Source: Simkania sp.
Lineage (GTDB): Bacteria > Chlamydiota > Chlamydiia > Chlamydiales > Simkaniaceae
Direction of reading: 5' to 3'
DNA: 13,189 nt
Assembly: GCA_028281425.1 (NCBI GenBank)
Contig: JANQJX010000138.1
Span: 1 to 13,189 of the forward strand
The translations under genes and the position numbers were made by a program. Positions 6,854-13,189 of the stretch are shown one piece after another. The notes under the pieces were generated by a model. The model was not told where the DNA came from. It ran no database searches and saw only the letters and a program-made list of their open reading frames with translations. Position 1 is the stretch's first letter, and each line of letters starts with the position of its first letter.

Positions 6854-7100
6854 ATTAAAAATATCCCTCTTAAGTCTTTGAAAAAGCCTTTTGACCTTTT
6901 ACTTTCTTCTCTATTTGTCACATTGAGTTTAAAGTTTTTTTTAATTTCATACGCCTAAAACCCTCTTAATCTAAGAGCAAGAAAAACCAGGGCTAAAAAA
7001 TAGAAAATAAAAGCATTCCCTCACTTTCTTGCATCTAAAGATTGTATAAAGTTTGTTATTAAAATTCAAATGGTTAGATTTCATACCATCAAATGATCTC

Positions 7101-7126
7101 AAATAAAAACTAAAAGTCAGTTTTAG
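7101..7126 (-). terminator. Weak intrinsic-terminator-like hairpin with T tract
   Basis: On the minus strand, a CTAAAA/TTTTAG stem (6 bp, 5-nt loop, extendable by a G-U pair) is followed at once by TTTTTATTT. The arrangement fits an intrinsic terminator, but the stem has only one or two G-C pairs, so strength would be low. It lies about 260 bp beyond the MFS stop. Confidence 0.3.
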
Positions 7127-7291
7127 CAACAGATGAATCCGTTCGAAATCATAAAATCTATTTTTTGTAAAATAGGTTTTCTATCTTTAACCAAAGTTCC
7201 ACCTTTTTGGTTGGCGAGTTCATATAGATTTTTGATTCTATCTCCTATTTCTCACCACTTCTAAAAAATTCGCATGCTCTGTTAATTTTTG

Positions 7292-7314
7292 TGAAAAGGC
7301 GCTTACCCTTTTCA
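7292..7314. other. Perfect 8-bp hairpin downstream of the MFS gene
   Basis: TGAAAAGG and CCTTTTCA enclose a 7-nt loop. It lies 22 bp beyond another hairpin on the 3' side of the MFS gene. Neither flank has a proper T run, so it may stabilise or help define the 3' end of the transcript rather than act as a classical terminator. Confidence 0.35.
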
Positions 7315-7335
7315 TGAACCTTATCTCAAGCCTAA

Positions 7336-7366
7336 GGAGAAAAGATCCTTCAGACGATCATTCTCC
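7336..7366 (-). terminator. Compound hairpin just after the MFS stop codon, possible 3' end of the sdh-MFS transcript
   Basis: Outer arms GGAGAA/TTCTCC (7336-7341, 7361-7366) enclose inner arms GATC/GATC (7344-7347, 7356-7359). It starts 16 nt after the MFS stop on the minus strand. No long T tract follows, so terminator activity is uncertain. Confidence 0.35.
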
Positions 7367-7381
7367 AGTTTAAAGCAGCCC

Positions 7382-8923
7382 CTATAGAGCTGATGAGTTT
7401 CTATCTCTTTTTTTAGGTCGTTTCTTAAGCAAAAAAATCAGAATGCTGATCACAAATAAAACCAAAAACAGAGCAAAAAGTAACGCTGATCTCAATCCAA
7501 ATAAAAAAGAACTTTTAAACAAAGTGGAGAGTTGACCATAAGAATAAGGAAGTTCCGTACGGAGATAAGCATCCCATTTTTCTGGATCGGATAACAGAGC
7601 TTTCGCTTTGTTGGCAACAGGTTCAGGTAAAGTCATCCCTTTAGATTCAACAAGTGTTATAAAATGATGTTTTTCAGTTACACGAAAAAGACTTCCAGCT
7701 AACGCTAATCCCAAGGCCCCCCCTGTTTCCTGAATTGTTGTAATAGCACCTGATGCAATCCCAGCGCAGCCACGAGGAAGTGCGCTAATGCCGAGAGAAT
7801 TTGACGGTACCCAAGCAAAGCTCAATCCAGCTCCAAAAATGAAAAGAAGAAAAACAATCACAACAAAAGACATTTCCTCACAGGTCACAAGAAACCCAAT
7901 CAATTCTAAAGACATCATGATAAAGCCCGCTATCAAAATTCTTTGTTTATCGGTTTTATCGGACATTTTTCCTGCAAGGTAAGAGAACAAAGCATAAGAA
8001 ACACCAATCGCAACAAGAGCAAGACCCGAAGCCCAAGGAGGATCATGGCGATAGCTCTGCAAATAAAGAGGCATAAGGAAAAAAGAAGCCCAAGAAAGAA
8101 AACAGGCTGTGAAAATACTGATTGCACCACCAAAAAATCGGGAATTTTTAAAGAAATCAAATTGGATAAGAGGGACCTGAGCTTTTTTTTCCAGAAAAAA
8201 GAAAGCAGTGAATGCAATGACGGTTATCGCTAAGGCAAGACCAACTGGCCACCCCCAGCCCCAATCAGGTGTCTGAATAATGACAAAGATAAGCGCTCCA
8301 ATTCCAGTTGTAAAACAAATAGCCCCCTTAATATCGAGATAGGACAGTGAGGTTTCGTTTTTTGAATCTTTGATAAAAAGCACAACCAAAATAAGGCTTA
8401 AAACAGCAAATGGAATATTGATATAAAAAATCCACTGCCAAGCAACAAAGGAAACGATAACACCTCCGACAACTGGTCCAAAAATCATCCCTAATCCAGC
8501 AAGTAATCCCCAGATTCCCATCGCCTTTCCATGCTCTTCTTCTGGATAAACGTGAATGAGTAAAGCCTGTCCCATCGGCATAATCATAGCAAAACCAAGT
8601 CCTTGGCAAGCCCGTGCAATCACCAGCAAGAGAGAAGTCACAGAAAGTGCTGCCCCTAAAGATGCAATAGCAAACACAAGAACTCCCAGGATATAAATCT
8701 TCCGCCGGCCAAGAATATCTCCTAAACGGCCCATGATGACGAGAAACCCCACCGTAAAGATACTAAAGGCATTCATGATCCATTGAAGTTCTCCAATAGA
8801 AGCCCCAAGACTTCTTTGAATCACAGGTAGTGCATTTTGCACAATGGACCAATCCATAGAAACAATGAATATCCCAATGCTAACTCCTAAGCTAGCCCAA
8901 AAACGATGAACCGATCCTTTCAT
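7382..8923 (-). CDS. MFS exporter of the DHA2 (EmrB/QacA) 14-helix family
   Basis: 513 aa, typical of 14-TM proton-driven drug exporters of the inner membrane. Visible signatures are the TM1 motif MDWSIVQNALP with membrane-embedded D24, motif A GRLGDILGRRK (65-75) between TM2 and TM3, motif B ARACQGLG (103-110), and motif C GLGMIFGPVVGG (143-154), the mark of drug:H+ antiporters. A hydrophilic loop of about 60 residues (roughly 415-475) precedes the last helix, and the tail is Lys/Arg-rich. I chose ATG 8923, preceded by AGGG 6 nt upstream. The frame can extend five codons to a TTG, which is less likely. It follows sdhB by 58 bp on the same strand and may be read from the sdh transcript, although its function is unrelated. 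Substrate unknown; no EmrA-type adaptor gene is in the window. Confidence 0.92.
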   Translation of the reverse strand: MKGSVHRFWASLGVSIGIFIVSMDWSIVQNALPVIQRSLGASIGELQWIMNAFSIFTVGFLVIMGRLGDILGRRKIYILGVLVFAIASLGAALSVTSLLLVIARACQGLGFAMIMPMGQALLIHVYPEEEHGKAMGIWGLLAGLGMIFGPVVGGVIVSFVAWQWIFYINIPFAVLSLILVVLFIKDSKNETSLSYLDIKGAICFTTGIGALIFVIIQTPDWGWGWPVGLALAITVIAFTAFFFLEKKAQVPLIQFDFFKNSRFFGGAISIFTACFLSWASFFLMPLYLQSYRHDPPWASGLALVAIGVSYALFSYLAGKMSDKTDKQRILIAGFIMMSLELIGFLVTCEEMSFVVIVFLLFIFGAGLSFAWVPSNSLGISALPRGCAGIASGAITTIQETGGALGLALAGSLFRVTEKHHFITLVESKGMTLPEPVANKAKALLSDPEKWDAYLRTELPYSYGQLSTLFKSSFLFGLRSALLFALFLVLFVISILIFLLKKRPKKRDRNSSAL

Positions 8924-8950
8924 CTTGTACCCTATCAATTTAGTTTTTGC

Positions 8951-8961
8951 ACCAAATTGGT
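8951..8961. promoter_or_regulatory. Small dyad ACCAA-A-TTGGT upstream of the MFS gene
   Basis: An 11-bp inverted repeat lies in the 58-bp gap between sdhB and the MFS start, about 28 bp before the ATG. A related CAATTTG follows at 8964-8970. This is the right place for a repressor operator on a drug exporter, but it is short and could be chance. No regulator gene is adjacent. Confidence 0.2.
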
Positions 8962-8981
8962 AGCAATTTGGGGTATAAAGA

Positions 8982-9749
8982 TCAATCCCGATCGGGAAGG
9001 CTCAAGAGATCTTTGATTGCTTGTTTAGAAACCTCTCGTCCTATGTCGGCAATTGACTCTGTTAAGGGAATCTCTTTAGGACAAACTTGAACACAATTTT
9101 GAGCATTGCCACAATCCTGAATCCCCCCCTCTTCCATAAGCACATGAAGCCTTTGATCCTTTTCCAATTTTCCCTTGGGATTGAGGTTGAAAAGACGGAC
9201 TTGAGAAATAGGGGCTGGGCCTATAAATTTGGAATTTTGATTTACCTGAGGACACGCTTCTGAGCAACATCCACATGTCATGCAAGTAGAAAGCGTATAC
9301 ATTGCGTCTTGTTTTTTTTGAGAAATGCTTGGCCCAAATCCCCTGTTAAAAGATCCATCAACTGAAATCCATCCCTTCACCCTCTTTAAGTTTTCAAACA
9401 TTTGAGAACGGTCCACAACAAGATCTCTTACTAATGGAAATTTGCTCAAAGGCGCCAAAGTGATACTACCCCTTCCTGTTTGTTTTAAAATGGGCTCAAT
9501 GACTGCTGTACAAGCTTGGCGCGGTTTCCCATTGATAAGCATAGAACAAGAGCCACAAACCTCCTCTAAACATCCCTGTTCCCAAACAACAGGCGTCACT
9601 TTTTCTCCTTTTCGATTCACAGGATGTTTTTGAATTTCCATCAGAGAAGAAATCACATTCATAAAAGGCGTTATCTCTAATTCAAACTCCTCTATATACT
9701 GGTTTTTTTCTTTTCCACGATAAATCTTTAAAATAAATGTTTTATTCAT
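8982..9749 (-). CDS. sdhB: Succinate dehydrogenase iron-sulfur subunit SdhB
   Basis: 255 aa, the standard size. It passes electrons from the flavoprotein SdhA to the membrane cytochrome b subunit. An N-terminal ferredoxin-like domain binds [2Fe-2S] through C60, C65, C68 and C80 (CLEEVCGSCSM and RQAC). The C-terminal domain has C156, C159, C162 and C166 (CMTCGCCSEACP) and C213, C219 and C223 (CGNAQNCVQVCPKEIP), which give the [4Fe-4S] and [3Fe-4S] clusters; an extra C161 sits beside C162. ATG 9749 lies 6 nt after the sdhA stop, so it is translated from the same mRNA, probably by coupling, as no strong ribosome binding site is seen. The 3' end contains a CCCGATCGGG palindrome in codons for the last residues. 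The sequence is closest in style to type-B (Bacillus-like) complexes. Confidence 0.97.
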   Translation of the reverse strand: MNKTFILKIYRGKEKNQYIEEFELEITPFMNVISSLMEIQKHPVNRKGEKVTPVVWEQGCLEEVCGSCSMLINGKPRQACTAVIEPILKQTGRGSITLAPLSKFPLVRDLVVDRSQMFENLKRVKGWISVDGSFNRGFGPSISQKKQDAMYTLSTCMTCGCCSEACPQVNQNSKFIGPAPISQVRLFNLNPKGKLEKDQRLHVLMEEGGIQDCGNAQNCVQVCPKEIPLTESIADIGREVSKQAIKDLLSLPDRD

Positions 9750-9755
9750 GATAAG

Positions 9756-11642
9756 TTAGCCAATTGGCAGCTGAATGTTTTGCGGAATATTTTCAAAGTG
9801 AGGCTTAATCCGTTTTGTTTTGACATAATCTCTTTTTATCGGTTTGAGATAGCACATGTCAATCGTATTGTAGCGAATTTGAGGTTCATCTGACTTGGAA
9901 TCGTAGCTTGCAATCGTCTCTTTAAGCCAATTTTCATCATTCCGCTCGGGAAACTCAGGCTTAAAATGGGAACCGCGAAATTCATTCCGCAAAAGAGCTC
10001 CTTTTGTAATCACAAGACTCAGCTCTAACATTGAGCAAAATTGACTCGCAAAGATGTAGGTTTGATTGAGACAAGATCCTTTGTCATCGAGATCAATATG
10101 TTGGTAACGTTCTTTAATCTCTTTAATTTTGTCTAGTGTTTTTCTAAGATTCTTATTGTCCCTTTTAACAGTCACATGAGCAACCATTTCTTTTGCAAGT
10201 TCTTCATGTAAAAGATGCACATTTTCATTTCCACTCCTTCCAAGCAATTCTTGTTTGAAATGTTCTTCAATGCTTAAGGCATTTTGATACACTTTTTCGT
10301 CAACATCTATATAAGAGTTTTGCAAATCATCGAGATAGCGTGTCACTTCAACACCCGTGACAAGGCCGCCAAAGATACAAGAGAGAAGAGAATTGGCACC
10401 AAGACGATTGGCACCATGATACTGATAATCGGCTTCTCCCACCACAAAACACCCAAATAGATTGCTCATGTGGCGATAACGCTTTAACCGATTGGGATCA
10501 TCGGCCGCAGGCCAATCGACCCAAGCTCCTCCCATCGAATAGTGAACAGCAGGAGCAATACGCATGGGAACCTTGCGTGGGTTTTCTCCTGTAAACTGCT
10601 CATAAATACGGAGAACCGACTCCAACTTACACAACGTTTCCTCTTTGAGATGTGTCACATCTAAAAAAACCTCTTCACGTCCCTTAATTCCAAGACCAAG
10701 TTCTAAAATGCGAAGAATTTCTCTTGCCCCAATATCTCTTGGAACCAAGTTCCCAAAGGCAGGATAAAGCTCTTCTAAAAAATACCAAGGCTCTCCTGTT
10801 TTCCCACAAGGAATGCTCTTTCCTTCTGATGTTTTAATCTCTTTTGATGCATCTCCATAAACCCAAACACGCCCCCCTTCTCCTCGAATCGATTCAGACA
10901 TCAGCCTGAGTTTATCAGAACCTGGGATAGCAGTTGGATGAATCTGAATAAACTCTCCATTAGCATAATCCATCCCCTGCATGTAAAGACGCCCATTAGC
11001 AGCTCCTGTGCAAAAAGTAGAATTGGTGGAGCGTTTAAAAATCAGTCCTGGCCCTCCTGTTGCAATCACAACCGCATCTGCTTTTAAAACACTCAATGAT
11101 AGATCAAATAAATCCATTATGACAACCCCACAAGCATCCCCTTTTTCATTTAAAACAAGACGCATGAATTCATGGTGCTCATATTTTGTCACTTTTCCTT
11201 TCACTTCAAAACGCCTGACTTGTTCGTCTAAAGAATAGAGAAACTGCTGACCTGTTGATGCACCACAAAAAGCAGTTCTGTTATAAAGGGTTCCTCCAAA
11301 ACGACGAAAATCAATAGTTCCCTCTTTGGTTCGATTGAATGTACACCCAAAACGATCCATCATCTCGATAATAAGAGGAGCCGTTAAACACATTTCTAAA
11401 ATAGGGGGTTGCTGCCCTAAGAAATCTCCCCCTTTAATTGTATCATAAGCATGGATCAACGGGGAATCATCTTCTCCTTTGAGATTGACAGCAGCATTGA
11501 TCCCTCCTTGAGCGCAAACCGAATGAGATCTTTTGACTTGAGTCACAGAAACAATTTTGACAAAACATCCATTTTCAGCAAGACGCATAGCAGCAGAAAG
11601 TCCAGCTAATCCTCCTCCAACAACAATCACCTCTTTACTCAT
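9756..11642 (-). CDS. sdhA: Succinate dehydrogenase flavoprotein subunit SdhA
   Basis: 628 aa. It oxidises succinate to fumarate in the TCA cycle on the cytoplasmic face of the inner membrane. The N-terminus has the FAD-binding motif VIVVGGGLAGLSAA (5-18). H40 in KRSHSVCAQGGI is the expected site of covalent FAD attachment. Substrate-site residues of the family are present: H235 in HPTAIPG, R253 in SIRGEGG, R302 in PRDIGAR (proton shuttle), H367 in AVHYSMGG and R413 in ANRLGANSLL. The wording of these motifs matches Bacillus-type (type B) SdhA more than the proteobacterial type. ATG 11642 has GAGGA about 6 nt upstream, inside the end of sdhC. The sdhC stop lies one base before the start, so the two are tightly coupled. 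The protein is complete with no damaged motif. Confidence 0.98.
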   Translation of the reverse strand: MSKEVIVVGGGLAGLSAAMRLAENGCFVKIVSVTQVKRSHSVCAQGGINAAVNLKGEDDSPLIHAYDTIKGGDFLGQQPPILEMCLTAPLIIEMMDRFGCTFNRTKEGTIDFRRFGGTLYNRTAFCGASTGQQFLYSLDEQVRRFEVKGKVTKYEHHEFMRLVLNEKGDACGVVIMDLFDLSLSVLKADAVVIATGGPGLIFKRSTNSTFCTGAANGRLYMQGMDYANGEFIQIHPTAIPGSDKLRLMSESIRGEGGRVWVYGDASKEIKTSEGKSIPCGKTGEPWYFLEELYPAFGNLVPRDIGAREILRILELGLGIKGREEVFLDVTHLKEETLCKLESVLRIYEQFTGENPRKVPMRIAPAVHYSMGGAWVDWPAADDPNRLKRYRHMSNLFGCFVVGEADYQYHGANRLGANSLLSCIFGGLVTGVEVTRYLDDLQNSYIDVDEKVYQNALSIEEHFKQELLGRSGNENVHLLHEELAKEMVAHVTVKRDNKNLRKTLDKIKEIKERYQHIDLDDKGSCLNQTYIFASQFCSMLELSLVITKGALLRNEFRGSHFKPEFPERNDENWLKETIASYDSKSDEPQIRYNTIDMCYLKPIKRDYVKTKRIKPHFENIPQNIQLPIG

Positions 11643-11643
11643 A

Positions 11644-12648
11644 TTAATTCCTCAAATTGATGAAATAAGTGCCCCATATCGATGCCAATCCCAAAAAACC
11701 AATAAGAATCATAATCCCGATACAAACATTTATAGCTTGTGATTGAGAACGCATTTTTAACACAATCCCCCATGTGATCATAAAAGTCCAAAGACCATTA
11801 AAAGCATGAAAGACCGCGGCTAAAACAAAAATGGTATATAAAATGGACTTAAAAATGCTTTTAAAGGAATTACGCACAATTAGCAAAGTTGCTGTTCCAA
11901 AATTACTGGCTTCAGCAATCACTTCTCCTTTTCCAATTTTTCTTTTTTCAAGTCCTTTTAGCCATGCTTTTTTTCCTTTAAGTATTTGGTACTCCCTAAG
12001 CAATTCTGCATCCTGACTTTGATAAGAAGAAGAAGGTGTTTCTTGAAGAGTTTTTGCTTGGGATATCTTTTCTTTAAAAATTTCTTCTTTTTGCTTAATT
12101 TCTCTACGCACTTTATCTATCTTACTTTTATCAAAAAGATGGACTCCTAAGCGATCTGATACGGTATAAAGACCTGGATCCATATAAAGACGCACAAAAT
12201 AAGAAGTACGGGTTCCCATATCAACAGTCGCTGGATACATATAAAAGCGCATGTATCCTACATGCGCAATAATGCCAAACAGTAAAACCCATGAACTTAA
12301 CCTCTGAAGGGTATAAGCATGATTTCGGGAATATTTTGTAAGCAATGGTCGATTTGCTTTCCCAGGTATTGAATTGATTTTTGAAGTCATAAGATATTTA
12401 ATTCCAAATAGCATGTGAACAAAAATAGGAACCCCAAGCAAAACGATTTCAATGACATGCAAGTAAGGAAGATTTTTCAAAAAATTCACAGCTCGAATAA
12501 ATCCTTTCCCATTCTCTCCAATAAGCAAGGCTGCTTGTGAATTTGTAAGCATATGTTCGATTAAAAATAAGACAAGCCAAAGGCCAAAAAGTGAATGAAG
12601 CCTTCTCCAAACAAACTCTCTTGGAAACGTAACCGTTTTGACACTCAT
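11644..12648 (-). CDS. sdhC: Succinate dehydrogenase cytochrome b558 subunit SdhC (type B, two-heme anchor) with large hydrophilic insertion
   Basis: 334 aa, against about 200 aa in Bacillus. Five membrane helices are visible at about 18-42, 63-88, 116-138, 266-292 and 304-330. WRRLHSLFG at the N-terminus and FHAFNGLWTF-ITWGI near the end match the Bacillus protein closely. The four heme-ligand histidines align at H32, H78, H129 and H281, so two hemes and no SdhD are expected. Between TM3 and TM4 sits a segment of about 120 residues, roughly 110 more than in Bacillus, Lys/Glu-rich with a likely coiled coil near 173-202. By Bacillus topology it would face the periplasm. ATG 12648 has AGGA 8 nt upstream. 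It is the first gene of sdhCAB, divergent from the TatD gene. Some expansion may be general in chlamydiae. Confidence 0.93.
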   Translation of the reverse strand: MSVKTVTFPREFVWRRLHSLFGLWLVLFLIEHMLTNSQAALLIGENGKGFIRAVNFLKNLPYLHVIEIVLLGVPIFVHMLFGIKYLMTSKINSIPGKANRPLLTKYSRNHAYTLQRLSSWVLLFGIIAHVGYMRFYMYPATVDMGTRTSYFVRLYMDPGLYTVSDRLGVHLFDKSKIDKVRREIKQKEEIFKEKISQAKTLQETPSSSYQSQDAELLREYQILKGKKAWLKGLEKRKIGKGEVIAEASNFGTATLLIVRNSFKSIFKSILYTIFVLAAVFHAFNGLWTFMITWGIVLKMRSQSQAINVCIGIMILIGFLGLASIWGTYFINLRN

Positions 12649-12664
12649 GCTTGTATCCTAATTT

Positions 12665-12693
12665 ATATTAAAGCTAAATTTTCATTAAAACAA
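12665..12693 (-). promoter_or_regulatory. Candidate promoter of the sdhCAB operon
   Basis: On the minus strand, TTGTTT (12688-12693), a 17-bp spacer and TAATAT (12665-12670) precede sdhC: 3 of 6 and 4 of 6 matches to the main sigma consensus. Transcription would begin about 10 nt before the ATG, just ahead of or within the ribosome binding site. That is very short, so the real start may lie elsewhere. Confidence 0.35.
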
Positions 12694-12752
12694 GGTTAAG
12701 ACATTTTGAAAAGACTTCTTTATGTTTTCAGGGATTGCCTTGAACTGAAAGC

Positions 12753-12768
12753 TGCTTCTCCGGAAGCA
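12753..12768. other. Hairpin in the sdhC-tatD divergent region
   Basis: TGCTTC and GAAGCA form a perfect 6-bp stem with a TCCG loop, more GC-rich than its surroundings. It is about 105 bp upstream of both divergent starts and no T tract follows, so a terminator is unlikely. It could be an operator or chance. Confidence 0.25.
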
Positions 12769-12814
12769 AAATTGTAACGCTTTTCAATTACTTAAAACAA
12801 TTTTTCAAATTTGA

Positions 12815-12848
12815 TTGGTATATTAAAAGAAGAATTTTGGTATCTTAA
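12815..12848 (+). repeat. Pair of near-identical 12-bp direct repeats upstream of tatD
   Basis: TTGGTATATTAA (12815-12826) and TTGGTATCTTAA (12837-12848) differ at one base and start 22 bp apart, about two helical turns, ending 6 bp before the tatD ATG. They could be a protein-binding site or overlap the promoter (TATATT and TATCTT are -10-like). Confidence 0.4.
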
Positions 12849-12854
12849 TTATTT

Positions 12855-13189
12855 ATGTTTTATGACTCTCATGCTCACCTTACTTCGGATATTCTGTATC
12901 CTCATATAGAAGAAATCTTAAAACGCTGCCGTGCAAACAATATCGAAAAAATCATCAATATTTGCACTGATAAAGTCACCCTTGAAAGAGGTCTTATTTT
13001 AGCAAAAAAGGAGCCTTTAATTTTAAATGCAGGAGCAACGCCACCTCATGATGTCGAAAAAAAAGGGGGGCTTTTATTTCCTCTTTTTGAAAAAGCAGCC
13101 AAATCAAAACAGCTCGTTGCAATTGGAGAAACGGGGCTCGATTATTACTATGAACATTCAAATCGAAAAATTCAGCAAATGTTTTTGAT
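12855..13189 (+). CDS. tatD: TatD-family metal-dependent hydrolase (N-terminal part, cut by the window edge)
   Basis: 111 codons are present and the frame is open to the window end; the full family length is about 260 aa. The start ATG 12855 opens MFYDSHAHL, where H6 and H8 are the first metal ligands of the TIM-barrel amidohydrolase-like fold. GATPPHDVE corresponds to the family's G-x-HPH segment, and IGETGLDYYY carries the conserved metal-binding Glu and Asp. TatD-family proteins are metal-dependent DNases (3'-5' exonuclease or D-aminoacyl-related activities have been reported for members); the exact substrate here cannot be stated. The gene is divergent from sdhC with a 206-bp gap, and this pairing matches the arrangement I recall in Chlamydia trachomatis. 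It could equally be named as a YcfH/YabD-type member. No strong Shine-Dalgarno is seen. Confidence 0.92.
   Translation, partial: MFYDSHAHLTSDILYPHIEEILKRCRANNIEKIINICTDKVTLERGLILAKKEPLILNAGATPPHDVEKKGGLLFPLFEKAAKSKQLVAIGETGLDYYYEHSNRKIQQMFL

Larger units (their letters stand above)
6854..7381. other. 528-bp AT-rich intergenic region, no gene found
   Basis: It lies between greA and the MFS gene, both on the minus strand. I see no open frame with coding character on either strand and no tRNA or other known RNA gene. It must hold the 3' end of the sdh/MFS transcript and the greA promoter. The latter is not clear: TTAGAT, 17 bp, TATGAA on the minus strand is a poor match. Hairpins: 6963-6968 with 6972-6977, 7110-7115 with 7121-7126, 7153-7164 with 7169-7180 (12 bp, one G-U on the plus strand), 7189-7195 with 7206-7212, 7292-7299 with 7307-7314, and 7336-7366. 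The length is unusual beside the 1-60-bp gaps elsewhere in the window, so a decayed gene or a small RNA is possible. Confidence 0.5.

Noticed and set aside
7139..7150. GTTCGAAATC, resembling a tRNA T-loop
   Set aside because: The flanking bases do not form a T stem and no acceptor, D or anticodon arms are found on either strand.
7943..8233. 96-codon plus-strand frame opposite the MFS gene, Lys/Arg-rich
   Set aside because: It is fully antisense to clearly conserved MFS coding sequence, and its composition is what the complement of membrane-helix codons gives.
7933..8609. Minus-strand frames of 94 and 93 codons inside the MFS gene
   Set aside because: They are out-of-frame shadows of the MFS gene with no recognisable protein features.
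8924..8938. TTG start of the MFS gene, five codons upstream
   Set aside because: ATG 8923 has an AGGG at the proper distance and fits family starts; the TTG has no better ribosome site.
8987..8996. CCCGATCGGG palindrome as an operator
   Set aside because: It lies inside the last codons of sdhB (P-D-R-D) and is explained by coding sequence.
11008..11238. 76-codon plus-strand frame opposite sdhA
   Set aside because: Antisense to conserved SdhA motifs with no ribosome site or family signature.
1..13189. CRISPR array, insertion sequence, prophage or toxin-antitoxin module
   Set aside because: No regularly spaced repeats, transposase, integrase or terminal inverted repeats, and no toxin or antitoxin-like small gene pair was seen. 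The small tandem genes at 255-1025 both have signal peptides and are paralogues, unlike a toxin-antitoxin pair.

Overview
The window looks like a piece of a chlamydial chromosome (phylum Chlamydiota), probably one of the environmental, Parachlamydia/Simkania/Waddlia-like lineages. The reasons are the AT-rich sequence, the very long GreA (about 724 aa, against about 160 aa in most bacteria; the known chlamydial proteins have this long form), the order sdhB-sdhA-sdhC back to back with a divergent TatD-family hydrolase (the same neighbourhood as in Chlamydia trachomatis, from memory), an OppA-type lipoprotein and a chlamydial-style NlpC/P60 peptidase. The genus cannot be fixed from the sequence alone. 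A DHA2-type drug exporter suggests something less reduced than the classical Chlamydia pathogens.

Layout. 1-254: no convincing gene, but several short perfect inverted repeats. 255-2704 (minus strand): an orphan OppA-like peptide-binding lipoprotein, followed downstream by two small secreted proteins of unknown function that are tandem paralogues of each other. 2783-3577 (plus strand): an NlpC/P60 cysteine peptidase, divergent from oppA across a 78-bp promoter gap and carrying a G9 tract. 3567-6853 (minus strand): a tight cluster greA - rdgB - NYN-domain nuclease-like gene, whose last gene overlaps the NlpC gene tail to tail by 11 bp. 6854-7381: a 528-bp AT-rich intergenic stretch with several hairpins but no gene. 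7382-12648 (minus strand): sdhC-sdhA-sdhB, then a 14-helix MFS exporter. 12649-12854: divergent promoter region. 12855 to the right edge (plus strand): the first 111 codons of a TatD-family metal hydrolase.

How the genes work together. SdhCAB is a complete type-B succinate dehydrogenase (two-heme single membrane anchor, flavoprotein, three-cluster iron-sulfur protein), with all expected heme, FAD and Fe-S ligands present. The GreA-RdgB-NYN cluster groups transcript-elongation rescue, removal of non-canonical NTPs and a putative ribonuclease, an RNA and nucleotide quality-control theme (inference). The divergent NlpC/P60 and OppA pair could cut and take up peptidoglycan peptides (inference).

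Most of the window is ordinary housekeeping. I did not find a clear new multi-gene system. The items most worth a second look are a Tudor-like module inside the long GreA N-terminal region, the paired secreted unknowns, a large hydrophilic insertion in SdhC, the G9 tract in the peptidase gene and the hairpin-rich left edge.
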